Shown: positions 25,160-35,689 of the stretch, piece after piece | Position numbering within the stretch: the first letter of the stretch is position 1 | Layout of the letters: each line of letters opens with the position of its first letter | NCBI GenBank assembly: GCA_902806565.1 | Contig: CADCXA010000034.1 | Coordinates: 946,544 to 1,010,543, forward strand | Direction of reading: 5' to 3' | DNA from: Hypoxylon rubiginosum | Lineage: Eukaryota > Ascomycota > Sordariomycetes > Xylariales > Hypoxylaceae | DNA length: 64,000 nt | Notes under the pieces: generated by a model | Databases searched by the model: none | Told to the model about the DNA's origin: nothing | The model's input: only the letters and a program-made list of their open reading frames with translations | Made by a program: the position numbers and the translations under genes

Positions 25160-25748
25160 ATGGAATACGTCAACCAGCGCGTAGCCCAAGAGGCTGCAAA
25201 GGATCCCACTCTCTAGTACGTCCCCTTCTAACTAGAGCTAGCCTATCACAACCCGCCATTCCGGGATGTCCGGCTAACAGACAGCTATCTCTAGCACCGG
25301 CTTCGTCACGCCGCTCAACATCATCCTCGTTGCCATCACGCTCTACACGACGTACCTGTTGTACAAGCCCTCGCCACCGGCAGCACTGCCGCGCGAGCCG
25401 CCCGCAGTCGTCTTCAAGACCTTCACCCCTCGCACACTCCTGCCCTACAACGGGCTGAACAACATGCCGGTGTACCTAGCGGTACGGGGCCGAGTCTTCG
25501 ACGTCACGAGCGGCCGTAATTTCTACGGGCCCGGCGGCCCTTACGAGAACTTTGCCGGCCGCGATGCCAGCCGTGGCCTTGCCTGCCACAGTTTCGACGA
25601 GGAGATGCTGACCAAGGACCTCGACGGGCCCCTAGACAAGCTGGAGGGTCTTGGTTCCGAAGAGATGGAGAGCTTGCAGGGCTGGGAGGAAAGATTTGAC
25701 AGCAAGTATATGGTCGTAGGGAAACTAGTCGCGCAGAGCGATGCGTAA
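25160..25748 (+). CDS. dap1: Dap1/MAPR-like cytochrome b5-type heme-binding protein
   Basis: A membrane-associated progesterone receptor (MAPR) family protein of about 169 residues. Dap1 binds heme in the ER membrane and supports cytochrome P450 enzymes of sterol synthesis. Exon 1 is 25160-25215 (MEYVNQRVAQEAAKDPTL), the intron 25216-25294 (GTACGT, CTAAC branch, CTAG acceptor), exon 2 25295-25748. Splicing yields TGFVTPLNIILVAITLYTTY, a single transmembrane anchor at about residues 21-41, which is missing if translation starts at 25359. The b5-like fold follows: YNGLNNMPVYLAVRGRVFDV, then FYGPGGPYENFAGRDASRGL, then CHSF. It ends with the helix WEERFDSKYMVVGKLV. The YGPGGPY tyrosine is the region used for heme ligation in MAPR proteins. 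Confidence 0.94.
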
Positions 25749-26213
25749 AATGATCTCTCGGTACCTACATGTACCTAGAGGTGCTTCGGGGGCTATGTAA
25801 CTACATATGTAGAATGAGTTATGAGAATCTATGGCATTGGATTATGACATGATGATTGTGTGGGTTAGGGGTGATGTGGTCTACGGTATACTAAATAGAA
25901 TCAGAAGGCCGATTCTATGTCATAACACTCGATTTATCATCGCCATCAACTCTAGCTTGAATGACCTACCCCGTAGGTGCACAGGTCTTACCTTTTGCAT
26001 ACCGGTTAGCGAATATCAGCAACTGCTCAAATGCGCAGTCGCACGTGTCCAGTCCGTGTCGACTAAACACAGATTATCCAGTTCTCTAAATTTCAAAATT
26101 AAAAGACGAGACCTTTCGGGTTCTTTCTCTTTCAACTACAATCTCTGATTTCCACATCGTCGCCATTCATTGTCAACGCCGAAATGATGAAATCAGCTTA
26201 GACGTCCTTGACA
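25749..26213. other. Intergenic, no gene seen
   Basis: 465 bases between two forward genes. A 105-codon frame at 25831-26148 has no recognisable feature. The stretch presumably holds the 3' end of the Dap1-like gene and the promoter of the next gene. Confidence 0.5.
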
Positions 26214-27143
26214 ATGATTCTGGGTTTTATCACTCTCCTGCTATCTGCACTTTTGCAGGTAGCTGCTCTCCCGGCAGGAGTTGCTGACGTGGACTTTCAC
26301 GCTTAGGATGTGTTGAATGGTACCACTGTCGACAGCAACATCACCGCCAACGATAGCATCGTAAGTCCAGTTGTCGTACCAGCTTCTTATGCACTACCTA
26401 GTACTTTCCATACTGTATTTACGATTACAAACCACTAATCTACAGCTCACAGTACAACAAAGTTTGGCAGTACAATGACGCAGACGAATGCGACTGGACT
26501 AGCAAATGGATCTCTACTGTTGAATCTGAGTGCACCGAGTATTGCGAAGCCGACTCGTACGGCTGGGGTTACCAATACCATCGCCTTCGCTACCATATGT
26601 AAGAAGTTTCACTGTATTTGGTGTTTCCTGTATTCTCTATACTGACGTAGCTTCTGTACAAGAAAGCTTTCTGGAAACGGACAGGATCCTAGAAAGTGGT
26701 GTGACAACATCATCAAGCGAATGCAAGTCAACTGCAATGTCAAATACCCCGACTTTTACAACTGCAACTATGGACGATCCCCTGAACTCCGCAGCCTTCG
26801 TACCTGGGCTTTTGATGGCGATACCGGTACGATCGTACAGAAGATTGGTGTGAACATCAGGTTCGACTTCAACCCCTGGTGGGAGCCCAGAGATGCCGAA
26901 CACGATTGTGTTAGATCGGCTATTCGCGAAGGTACTTGTGAAAACACTATCTTCGTCAACGGTCTGCGCTGCATGCCGACGTTGTGGATTGCTCCAGATG
27001 GCTCTGTAGGTAAAAAAACCTCCCATTAACTAGGTCTATTTGCTAATTACTTTTATCATTCATAGCCCGAGTTCGATGACACCTTCGTGGCTCCCTCCCC
27101 TCGGTGCTTCTACAATTTTGAGGTTCCAGAAGAAGCAAGATAG
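26214..27143 (+). CDS. Cysteine-rich secreted protein, in-frame stop or 48-base intron near the N-terminus
   Basis: Family not recognised. Four segments splice cleanly: 26214-26360, 26453-26598, 26663-27005 and 27066-27143; introns have GTAAGT, GTAAGA and GTAGGT donors. The N-terminus MILGFITLLLSALLQVAALP is a good signal peptide. The mature part has about ten cysteines (DECDW, SECTEYCEAD, KWCDN, VNCNV, YNCNYG, HDCVRS, GTCENT, LRCMP, PRCFYN) and is tryptophan- and tyrosine-rich, as in small secreted effectors or binding proteins. A TAG stop at 26304-26306 interrupts it right after the signal peptide. Either this is a CAG-to-TAG nonsense change, or 26259-26306 is a 48-base in-frame intron (GTAGCT, GCTGAC, TTAG), which would however remove the cleavage region. 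Confidence 0.6.
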
Positions 27144-27447
27144 AATGGCTACGTGTGAAAGCTTCGGTTTTCTACAGACGAATCGCATAACATTCGAACC
27201 AGTTCATATAGCTGTGTTTCTAACTAGCTAGCTAGCATCCTCCAGAAAGAATTCAATGTCAAGTGCCTTCCAATTGCAAATACCTTGCACTGCACTATAA
27301 AAGAAAATAGCCAAGTAAATGTTACTTGTAGGGGTATCCAACTTTTTCCACCGGCTCACTTGTAAACAGGAATAACCGACATATTATTACATCAAGGAAC
27401 TTCGAGTATTGCTCTGGTCCCGAGGAATGCCTTTTGGTTACGCCTCT
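27144..27447. other. Convergent 3' intergenic region
   Basis: 304 bases between the stops of convergent genes. No gene seen. Confidence 0.6.
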
Positions 27448-30042
27448 TTAGGCCTTCTTCTCTACTGTTCTACGCCTAAGAGCAAAACGGAAGCGATCAA
27501 CCCTAGACATGCGGTCTAACACCGTGGTCTTAACTCGTACCACGGCCTCTCGCGCAAAGGTTGCGCTTTGCCAGTCGTATGAGCAAAGAACTGCCCGCTG
27601 CATGCCTCCCTCTTGCCCACATACGATAAGCGCACTCGGTGGTCGTACAGCCCGAAAAGCTGTTGCTGTCATGGAGTATGTGTCGATTAGGGTAAATAGC
27701 CTTTCCTTGTCGGTGCCATTTTCGAAATCTGCAGGCGGAGGGCTCAAATTAGGGGGCTGCGCCTCACACTCGCCATCTTTTGAGATTTTATGCTGTGATA
27801 GCGTGCTCCCTGCGACGCTCCACTTCAGGCGGCCGTGATCCAAGCCGAAGAGGTCACGTTCGACCCAGCCGAGATTGTCCGGGACGCCCTCTATACCGAT
27901 GAGAAGGGCTTGGGTGGACCAAAATTTGCCGCGATACAGGTCCCAAATCATAGCGGGAGCAAAAAGCGTCACGATTGCTGCTGGGATTAAAAAGACGAGT
28001 CCTATAGCAAGTAGGCCAAACTCTTCATTGCGGACCCCATAATTTATCTGAGTTCCCGAGATCACCATTGCAAGTCCGGCGATGAGGTATGCGGGCAAGG
28101 CACGCACTGCGATCTTGGCAAAGGTACGGGCGATCGTTGGCCGCTTGTAGAAAGCAACCTGATCCATACGATCCCATTGAACTATCATGATCAGTCAGAA
28201 ATCGCTTCATCAAGGTCAAAAAGTACGACACGGTTCAAAGCCTGTGTTGGGGGAAAGGGGGGAAATATTAAAAATACTTACTCGTAGCCCCAAAAGTGCC
28301 GTCCAGGGTAACAGTCTGATCGTCGGCGATACCAGCTACTTGGCATCGCGGCTCGATATCCCAGAGCCGTGCGCCCCAGGCGTCTTTAATTTCGTACCAA
28401 GGCGCATTTCGCTGAACTGGTTGCATACAGAGTAGCCGTTCTAATAACGCATCGTTGACATTGGCTAAAGATAGACGCGCGAAAGCCTCGAAACTGCTGT
28501 CTGTTGGCGTGACCATTGGCCTACGACGTAAGAGTCCCATCAAGGCATAAGCGATATCGCCGGGATTGAACTGATCTGTCTGCCGCCAAGCTAGGCATTC
28601 CAGCGCGATACTCACTAACTCGAGGGGCGCTAAGTGTATCGTAGACTCGTAGTGGTCGATGAGCTGCCGCACGCGATTTGCATCGCGCCACACTCCCCTC
28701 GCCGCGATATTTCGTTTGGCTATCTCCTCGACTGGCCCGATCCCGGCCATATGTAGCTTGATACGTTTCTCTGGAGGGCAGAGTAAAAGTTCCGGCAGTG
28801 TCCACAGCCGTGACCCGTATTGCTCTAGCCACTTCTCCATAGAGGGCGGACCGTATATCTCAGGCGTCCCACCAGGAAGCTGGCTCTCTAGTGAAGGACC
28901 CACGACAATAATCATAGAGTGCGCCACACGGATGATGTCGCAAATACGATATACATCGTCGCTGTGGCTTGTAGACCTAGCGACATTGTCAAGGTCGCGA
29001 ATACACTCAAAGTCTATCCAGAAGGCTTCTTTGTTAGCCGCGCGGGCGGCCTCGATGCCGTGCTGTAGCAGCATGGCCCGGTCTCTCTCTGTAAGCTGTA
29101 TACGAGCCGCTCTTTCCTCCTCGGAAATCTTCCAAGTGGCCATCTCTTCTTCGGTGTACACGCTGAATTGCTTTCGCGTGTAGGAAACGAAGACAAAGTC
29201 GGTGCTTGCGTGTCCGTGCTCTTTAACCCAGTCCGAGACTCTCCGCGTCTCGCACCCTAATGGGCCAGGGGGGGCGTCTTTGAGAAAACACAGGTTCCTG
29301 GGACCGAAATGTCGAGGTAGCAACTCATCGGGCAAATCCTCACTGCTACCTTTATAATAAGTATCTCCCGGTGTTAAGCTCCGGCTGATGGTCGTAGTAT
29401 GGTGAGAAATTGGGCCCATCTCCATATCGCCATCTGCATCGTTATGGAGGAATGGCCGGGCCTCATCCTCCATATCATCTACTTCTTTTCGGGGAACATC
29501 AGTCCGATTCTCCATCTCATATCGGTTTCGGGGCGACTTCGCGTAGCCCCAATCCCGATAGCGGATGGGATCATAATAGCCGTTGTTTCTGATATCACCT
29601 TCGAAATTCTGCGGTATGATGAGCTGTAGATTGTTAGTACTAGTTTAGCCTTTCTCCATATTCCTACACTTACCATGATGGCTAGAAGAATACAGCACGG
29701 AATCCAGATGAGAGCGAGCGTAAAGTCGGATCCGTCTCCGGGCAGCCCTTCGGCTTCTGCTCTCTTTGATTTGAGATGAAGTGAGTACATCCAACAGACA
29801 AACCTCATGGTAAACGAGATGCGCGACTTTTGTCGTCCGATATAACTCCAGTTCCTCCCATCCGAACGCTGCGTGATACTCAACTCAAGCGAGGCTTCGG
29901 TTCCTTGCACGGCTAATGGAGTCAACCTGCCATCACTCGGACGTAGATACTGCTCCCGGTTTGGTTCTGCAACACGCGAAAGCCTTCCAGAGGCATCTCT
30001 GTGTTGCATCTTAGTCGGCTGCATGACTTGGGATTGGGTCAT
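27448..30042 (-). CDS. HET-like protein with membrane segments
   Basis: A protein of about 814 residues in three exons: 30042-29674, 29623-28282 and 28181-27448. Introns are 29673-29624 (GTAAGT, TACTAAC, CTACAG) and 28281-28182 (GTAAGT, CTGAC, ATAG). The first splice joins a transmembrane segment (FTLALIWIPCCILLAIM) to LIIPQNFEGDIRN. The central part has HET-domain style motifs: DFVFVSYTRKQF, AFWIDFECIRD (about residue 325), SDDVYRICDIIRVAHSM, RLWTLPELLLC, and GDIAYALMGLLRRRP, the usual HET 'G-D-x-x-YALxGLL' block. The second splice gives TFGATIQWDRMDQ, followed by two more hydrophobic segments at about residues 590-650 (AYLIAGLAMVISG; LLAIGLVFLIPAAIVTLFA). HET proteins act in fungal non-self recognition; a role for this membrane subtype is not established. 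Confidence 0.75.
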
Positions 30043-32483
30043 CGTAGGTAGATATAGCGAGCCAAGTATGGCTGACGGTGTTGATGAAGTACCTGGAAAG
30101 ACGGCGAGTTCATTTCTTCGAAAGCACCAGCTAGCAACACTACGAAGGGAGACGTCGAATATTTAAGAAAATCTATTCAAATGACCTCGAAACCTATCAA
30201 ATTTCACGTCAATCTAGAACCTCCTTCAAACTTGGGGGCCAGAATGGCTACATAGGTCTGCCTAAAACTGAAGGATTGGTAAAAGGAACCTCTAGGCCAT
30301 CTACGGTCTAGCAGCACAACGAGCTGAACGGGTTCTGCATTGAAAACGCCTCAGCTAGCGTTTTCAATGTCCACCGAGAAATTATTCGTCCACACCATAA
30401 GGAGGTACAACTACGAAGTACAGAGATAAAAATACCACTCGATCTGCATAGGCGGTGGCCTGCCGTTATAGCTAAGCCTTTTCCCACGATGGCGGGCGAC
30501 ACTAGAGATGTGACTATGCATGGTTATAGGGCTGGCTCCCGGCTGCTGTGATAGGCCTGCGTTTACGACGTGCGCGCGCGTATGGACCCGGGCCCGATAC
30601 ATTAGGTACATAGCAGCCTAACAGCCCTAGGAAATACATATGTGTGTAGATCTATAAAGGTGGCTGTGCCAAGCTTGTTTTTGAGGTGTTCTTAATTTAG
30701 CCCCTGACGATAGACGGGTGACCTCAACTGACACTCTCTACTTCTCTGAATGAACTTGGATGTGATGTATATGCTCTCTTGTTGTGTATATCTATGGGTA
30801 CCTAGGTACCTATGTAGATAGGTATCTATATATATTTCAAGGATCTTATACTCATTGATTTAGTACTCGATGAGCATTCTACCTCCTCTATCATACATCA
30901 GATGAATAATAACAGGGGGTTTGTTTGATGAGTCATGCTATCACAGTTTCGCATATGTGCAGTCCTCCTTTGGTAATCCTTGTCAAGTCCAAAATGTGAT
31001 ATGTGATAGCTTCTTGTAAATCGCCCCAGACATCGATGCCAGAACTCCGACTTTAAATATTTCCTCTCGAGCTGCCGCCAGTCTTTTCTTTTACTTAGTA
31101 TCCCGTCGGGACAGAATACTGTGGCATTTCCCTCTGTCAACTCATACCTACGGTGTTCTATTTTCCTTCTTAGCATTACTCAGTAACCAATACAGAGTCG
31201 CAATGCTGAATCTAACAGGTCTATCCACCAGGGTCGGAGGTAATACTCGTTTCCCGGAGATTAGGCCGCGGATTTTGCAACAGCGCCGGATATAGAAGTT
31301 CTCTTAACTCCGATAAGTAACCCGATCATCAAATCATGGGATATTACCGTCTTGCCCTCTCATATCCCAGGATATGACAGGATGTGACGGAAGGTATTGA
31401 ATTTCGAGGCTTCAGCCCCAAATATTATATTCCATGCGCAGTAAATGTTGCCTGAAAATTAGGAGCCAGCTTACCGAGCACCGACTTGAATTCTCATCTT
31501 CAAAGTTATGCAGGCAACATAGCAATCTATTATAAACAAATTAGCTGGTCTAGTACGTCTTGTGTGATCATGTAGAAGGTATGTAACATCAATAATCATT
31601 CTCTCTCCTAATGCCTCCTTCCCCTCCCCCCCTTTTCCCCTTGAGTTATTACTCTTATACTCTAACTCCTAAATGCTTCACTTAGTAAATACCTTATCGT
31701 TGGCCCTCATCGATCTAGATTCATTATTGGGTCAGCCCGAGGACAGGTAAATTATGAGTTATGTTATCAATGCACTACAAAAAGCTCTGATTGGGAGTGT
31801 ACGTTCCCGTGACTAGCACGCACCTGATACTATGAACTCGTCGGCTGACATGCGTTATATAGTGGCATTTATATTCGGCCTACTAATAAAGCACATCGCA
31901 TAGTTTGAGCTAGAATGATCCGAGTTCTATTGGGCACTAAGCTGAAAAATCCAGTTAGCCGTTCCAATTCGCCTCTTTTCAACTCACTTAAACCACGCAC
32001 TAAAAGGGATGGTACGTGGACACTAAAAACGGGTATTCTGCGATATTGAGCCATAAAATAAGATGCTGACTTTCAACTTAGGGCTGACTTTCACGATGAG
32101 GTGCTGATACTGGCTGAGTTCAACCAGCTAGGGGGGTAATAAGCCATACATTTCTTTATGAAGGAATCCAATAGACAATTTACCCCGGTTGAGATCTCAC
32201 AAATATCTTTCGGTTTTCACGTGATACTGCATACCGTCGATCGATAACCTTCCCGATCCGAATATTCCTCTCTCTTGGCTACTAATCAAAATGGCCAGTC
32301 TAGGCTCGGCTCGGCTAGCGATATACCAACCATGTGGACACCTACCCCGGCCCGAATTCCTACGTTATCCTCGATGCTACCTACCTGGAAGGAACGTGGA
32401 CAATCTGATCTCTCCACTTCTCCTCATCTCGGCACTTTCGTGATAATTATCAGAGGTCGTCACTATTTAATCATACTTACAAT
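30043..32483. other. Long intergenic stretch, no gene seen
   Basis: About 2.4 kb. Frames at 30308-30611, 30898-31176 and 31869-32054 are short and show no domain. A dense GGTACCTAGGTACC palindrome lies near 30796. Degenerate T- and C-rich patches occur near 31600-31640. The right end is the promoter of the LaeA-like gene. Confidence 0.5.
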
Positions 32484-34171
32484 ATGGCCAACTCCGAAAC
32501 CCCCGAGCCCGTCGCGGCCGTTGCCCCTGAGGCTGCCGCGTCCCCAAGGCCAGCGGCAGAGACTACAGCCGAGGCGAGTACGTCGGCCGGAGTGCCGGGC
32601 GCGACGGAAGCTCCGATTGAGGCTGCTCCTGTAGAAGTAAGGATACTACCTCATACCTCATAGCCAAGCCCTTTGATGCGAGCCTCGACAAGGCTGTAGT
32701 GTATCTACTGACTGACAATTCATCCGTACTTAAAGGAGGGCGATAACGATTTCAACGACGCAGACTCTGCTCTGGGAGAAGGCGATAAGTATGAGATGCC
32801 GTTCCTAATCAGAATACCGTGCTGAAACTAGCATGGCAATCCGCGTACCATAGAGACATAGGCAACTCTAACAAGATGTGATAGTGCGAGCTCGACAGCA
32901 TCCCTTACTGAAAGTATCCTAGAGTACCGTACGCTTAATGGTCGTACATATCACAGCGAGAGGCACGGGTCAGAAGGTAAATACTGGGGACCAAATGACG
33001 AGCGACAAAATGAAGCCATGGACATGAAGTAAGCCCTGCGCCAAACCGCCCGTGTTATTCGCTTTCTAATGTTTTTGAAGCCACCATTTCTTGACTCTCT
33101 GTCTTGGTGGCAAGCTTTTCCTGGCCCCCCTGAAAGACGATATAGAAGTAGGCATTCGCACCAATCTACTCAGAAGCGGACCTAAAACTGATGTTCCCTA
33201 GAAAGTGCTCGATATTGGTACTGGAACAGGTGATTTCACTCTCCTTGATAACCAATATTTACAATCAGTGCTAATCAACCTTAACAGGTTTATGGGTAAT
33301 GTAACTAAACCTGCTTACACCCTGATGCATGTATAAGACTGACATATATATAGCGACATGGCGGATGAGTATCCCAACTGCGTGGTCATTGGGACGGATC
33401 TATCGCCGATCCAGCCGTCGTGGTGCCCACCTAACGTGAAGTTCGAAATCGATGATCTGGAACAGCCGTGGACATACGCACCCAACAGTTTCGACTACAT
33501 CCACATTCGTTATATGGTCGGCGGAGTGTCGGACTGGAATAAGCTATTCAGACAGGCTTACGGGGCTCTCAAACCCGGCGGGTGGATCGAGAGTTTCGAA
33601 GTCGAGGCCGACTACCGCAGCGATGACAATACTATTCCTCCCAACTCTGCCATGCACATATGGCAAGACTTGTTCACCGAAGGAGGAAAGAAGTTGGGCC
33701 GTCCATTCACTATCCTCACCGAAGATACACAGAGGAAGGGTATCGAGGCTGCCGGCTTTGTGGATATCACAGTTAAAGACATCAAGGTGAGTCATATGAT
33801 ATCTTGCGTCGAATGCACTCGGAAGCTGCCGAGTCTTCTAAGACATGCTCATCATTCTTACACTGTCGTAGGTACCAATGGGCTCTTGGCCAGCCGATTC
33901 GAGATTAAAAGAGATTGGCCAATGGGCTCAGTATACCCTTGAGCAAGACCTCGAAGGTGAGCAACCAGTATATTAACGAGACATTATTACCCACGCAGTA
34001 GCTAAATGTGATCAAGGTTTCGTCATGTTCATGTGGAATACGGTTCTTGGACGTTCGCTGGAGGAAATGCAGGTTTTCCTCGCGGGCTACCGGCGAGAAC
34101 TGCGTACTAGGTCGATTCATGCCTATCTTCCACAGCGCGTGGTGTATGCACGAAAGCCGGAAACGGCTTAG
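32484..34171 (+). CDS. LaeA-like SAM-dependent methyltransferase, nine exons
   Basis: A class I methyltransferase of about 376 residues, of the family that includes the secondary-metabolism regulator LaeA. Exons: 32484-32636, 32736-32788, 32885-33028, 33081-33147, 33202-33229, 33288-33300, 33354-33786, 33872-33956 and 34017-34171, all in phase. The N-terminus is Ala/Pro/Glu-rich. Then come [40 protein letters not shown] motif [21 protein letters not shown] (from about residue 141), [18 protein letters not shown], and FDYIHIRYM. Exon 6 has only 13 bases and encodes part of motif I. The C-terminus reads [19 protein letters not shown] and ends YARKPETA. The family is large, and whether this copy regulates the nearby cluster is unknown. 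Confidence 0.88.
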
Positions 34172-34632
34172 GACTATTATTCACGGTCACGACTCACGAT
34201 GCAATATGATCACTTTCGATCAACGGTGGCACATTTACAGAAAAGCGGATGGTATATATTAAAAAAATCTTATCTTGATATCTTAGTCGTAGTTGCAATG
34301 ATGCTGTATTCACTCGTTAGATGTATGAAACTAATAGGGGACGTTGATTGTCGGATGTACCGTTTCTTATTCTGGGCAACTGATGTGGTCTACGACCATA
34401 CGGAAGACGTGATGGTAGAAAAGTGGCGCACCACTGTACCCGATTCTCGACCCTTTCAGGCAAGTTTCGCAACGTATTCAAGTCTCCATTGGCCGACCTG
34501 AGCTGCCACAATATGGAGCATGTCTCAGGCAATCCCTGTTGCCGTTTGGTGGCACCTAATCTTTCCCGCTCAATCTTCTTCGGTGTAGCTAGCCCCTGAG
34601 AGCTGTTGCCGCCGCCGCGGGAATTCTTCGAG
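34172..34632. other. Convergent 3' intergenic region
   Basis: 460 bases between convergent stops. A 100-codon forward frame (34199-34501) lacks recognisable features. Confidence 0.5.
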
Positions 34633-35121
34633 TCAATTCGCGACGAAACTGACGACTGCGCCAAATACTATCGCGGCTTCGGGCAGCAGCCAGCGGACTC
34701 GGGGCTTCGGCGCGCCGTCGCTAGTTGCCGGTCCCGGTCCCCCGGCGGCGCCGTTCGCAAACTGCACCGCGAAGTCGTACGTCAGGCCCGAGGGCGAACA
34801 GATGGTCCCCTCGGCGCAGTCCATCACGACGCTCCACCGGCCCGCCGCGCAGCGCTGCCACTGGTCGGTGAGGCAGTTCCACTGGCCCTCCGATCCGTCG
34901 CATGACGACCCCTCCGACATCTGTCGTCTCTCGAGCGCAATGTTCTTGCTTTCGTCGTTGCCATTGGCGCTTCTCGATTTTGCAGGTGTTATGTTTGAGG
35001 TTGATGAGAGGAGGGCTGATGGAGCTGATGGTGATGCAAACGCGGGTGCTAGCGATGCAAGAAATATGCCCAAAAGAAATAAGATCTTAAAAGATCCGAA
35101 CGGTTCATTATGAAACCGCAT
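34633..35121 (-). CDS. Small secreted cysteine-containing protein, possibly GPI-anchored
   Basis: About 162 residues from the Met at 35121; the frame is open upstream to a Met at 35154, but the later start places the signal peptide properly (FKILFLLGIFLASLAPAFA). The pre-domain is Ser/Asn-rich. A compact cysteine module follows: SSCDGSEGQWNCLTDQWQRC, then GRWSVVMDCAEGTICSPSGL. Its six cysteines and spaced Trp residues resemble an extracellular binding module. I recall similar fungal proteins but no firm function. The tail has a Gly/Pro/Ser/Asp stretch followed by a hydrophobic end (LPEAAIVFGAVVSFVAN), as in GPI-anchor signals, although a basic PRVRW stretch sits between. The cysteine module is locally GC-rich. 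Confidence 0.7.
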   Translation of the reverse strand: MRFHNEPFGSFKILFLLGIFLASLAPAFASPSAPSALLSSTSNITPAKSRSANGNDESKNIALERRQMSEGSSCDGSEGQWNCLTDQWQRCAAGRWSVVMDCAEGTICSPSGLTYDFAVQFANGAAGGPGPATSDGAPKPRVRWLLPEAAIVFGAVVSFVAN

Positions 35122-35689
35122 AATTATGAACCGGTATGAAATGGTCTGTCTCAAAAATCAGCGCTGTTGGTTTGTGGGAAACCGCCTAAACCTCAAAATA
35201 GGGGTTGTCTAAGCCACCTTCGTTTCAATTGATTCCAGCGGATAGGAGAGCTCACAATTGAACTCGACAAGTATCAGTGATAACACTGTCGAAACACCAT
35301 TATTTTCACCGAGTCACCGCGATTCACTTTATATATCACGTAGCATTCCGCTTATTCAATACTATGCACGTTTGCTTTTCGATCTTAACATCGGATTCGA
35401 ATCGGCATTGCTGCCCGACAGCAGAACGTGGGCATATCCGATTGGTGAATAGTCTCGCAAGTTACCTAAAAGAGCCAACAGATCCCAGCCCCGACGAGTT
35501 GAAATCGCGAGAACTCGGACTGACGAGAAAAATATTCCACGGGACTCTCCTTGTATTCCCGTTTTCTGGTCCACCTGCCTGCCTGCTTGAATTTGGTGGG
35601 GCGTCTCGCGAGGGCAGCCCCTGACCAAGGTTAGATCGAATAAAATCCTCGACGCCACGAAAAACTAGAATGAGCGTCTCGACCATTTA
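35122..35689. other. Intergenic, no gene seen
   Basis: About 570 bases. Overlapping frames at 35258-35686 on both strands have no recognisable features. The stretch carries the promoter of the secreted-protein gene and the 3' end of the MYND gene. Confidence 0.5.

Noticed and set aside
30898..31176. 92-codon reverse frame in the 2.4 kb gap
   Set aside because: No recognisable motif, hydrophobic signal or splice continuation.
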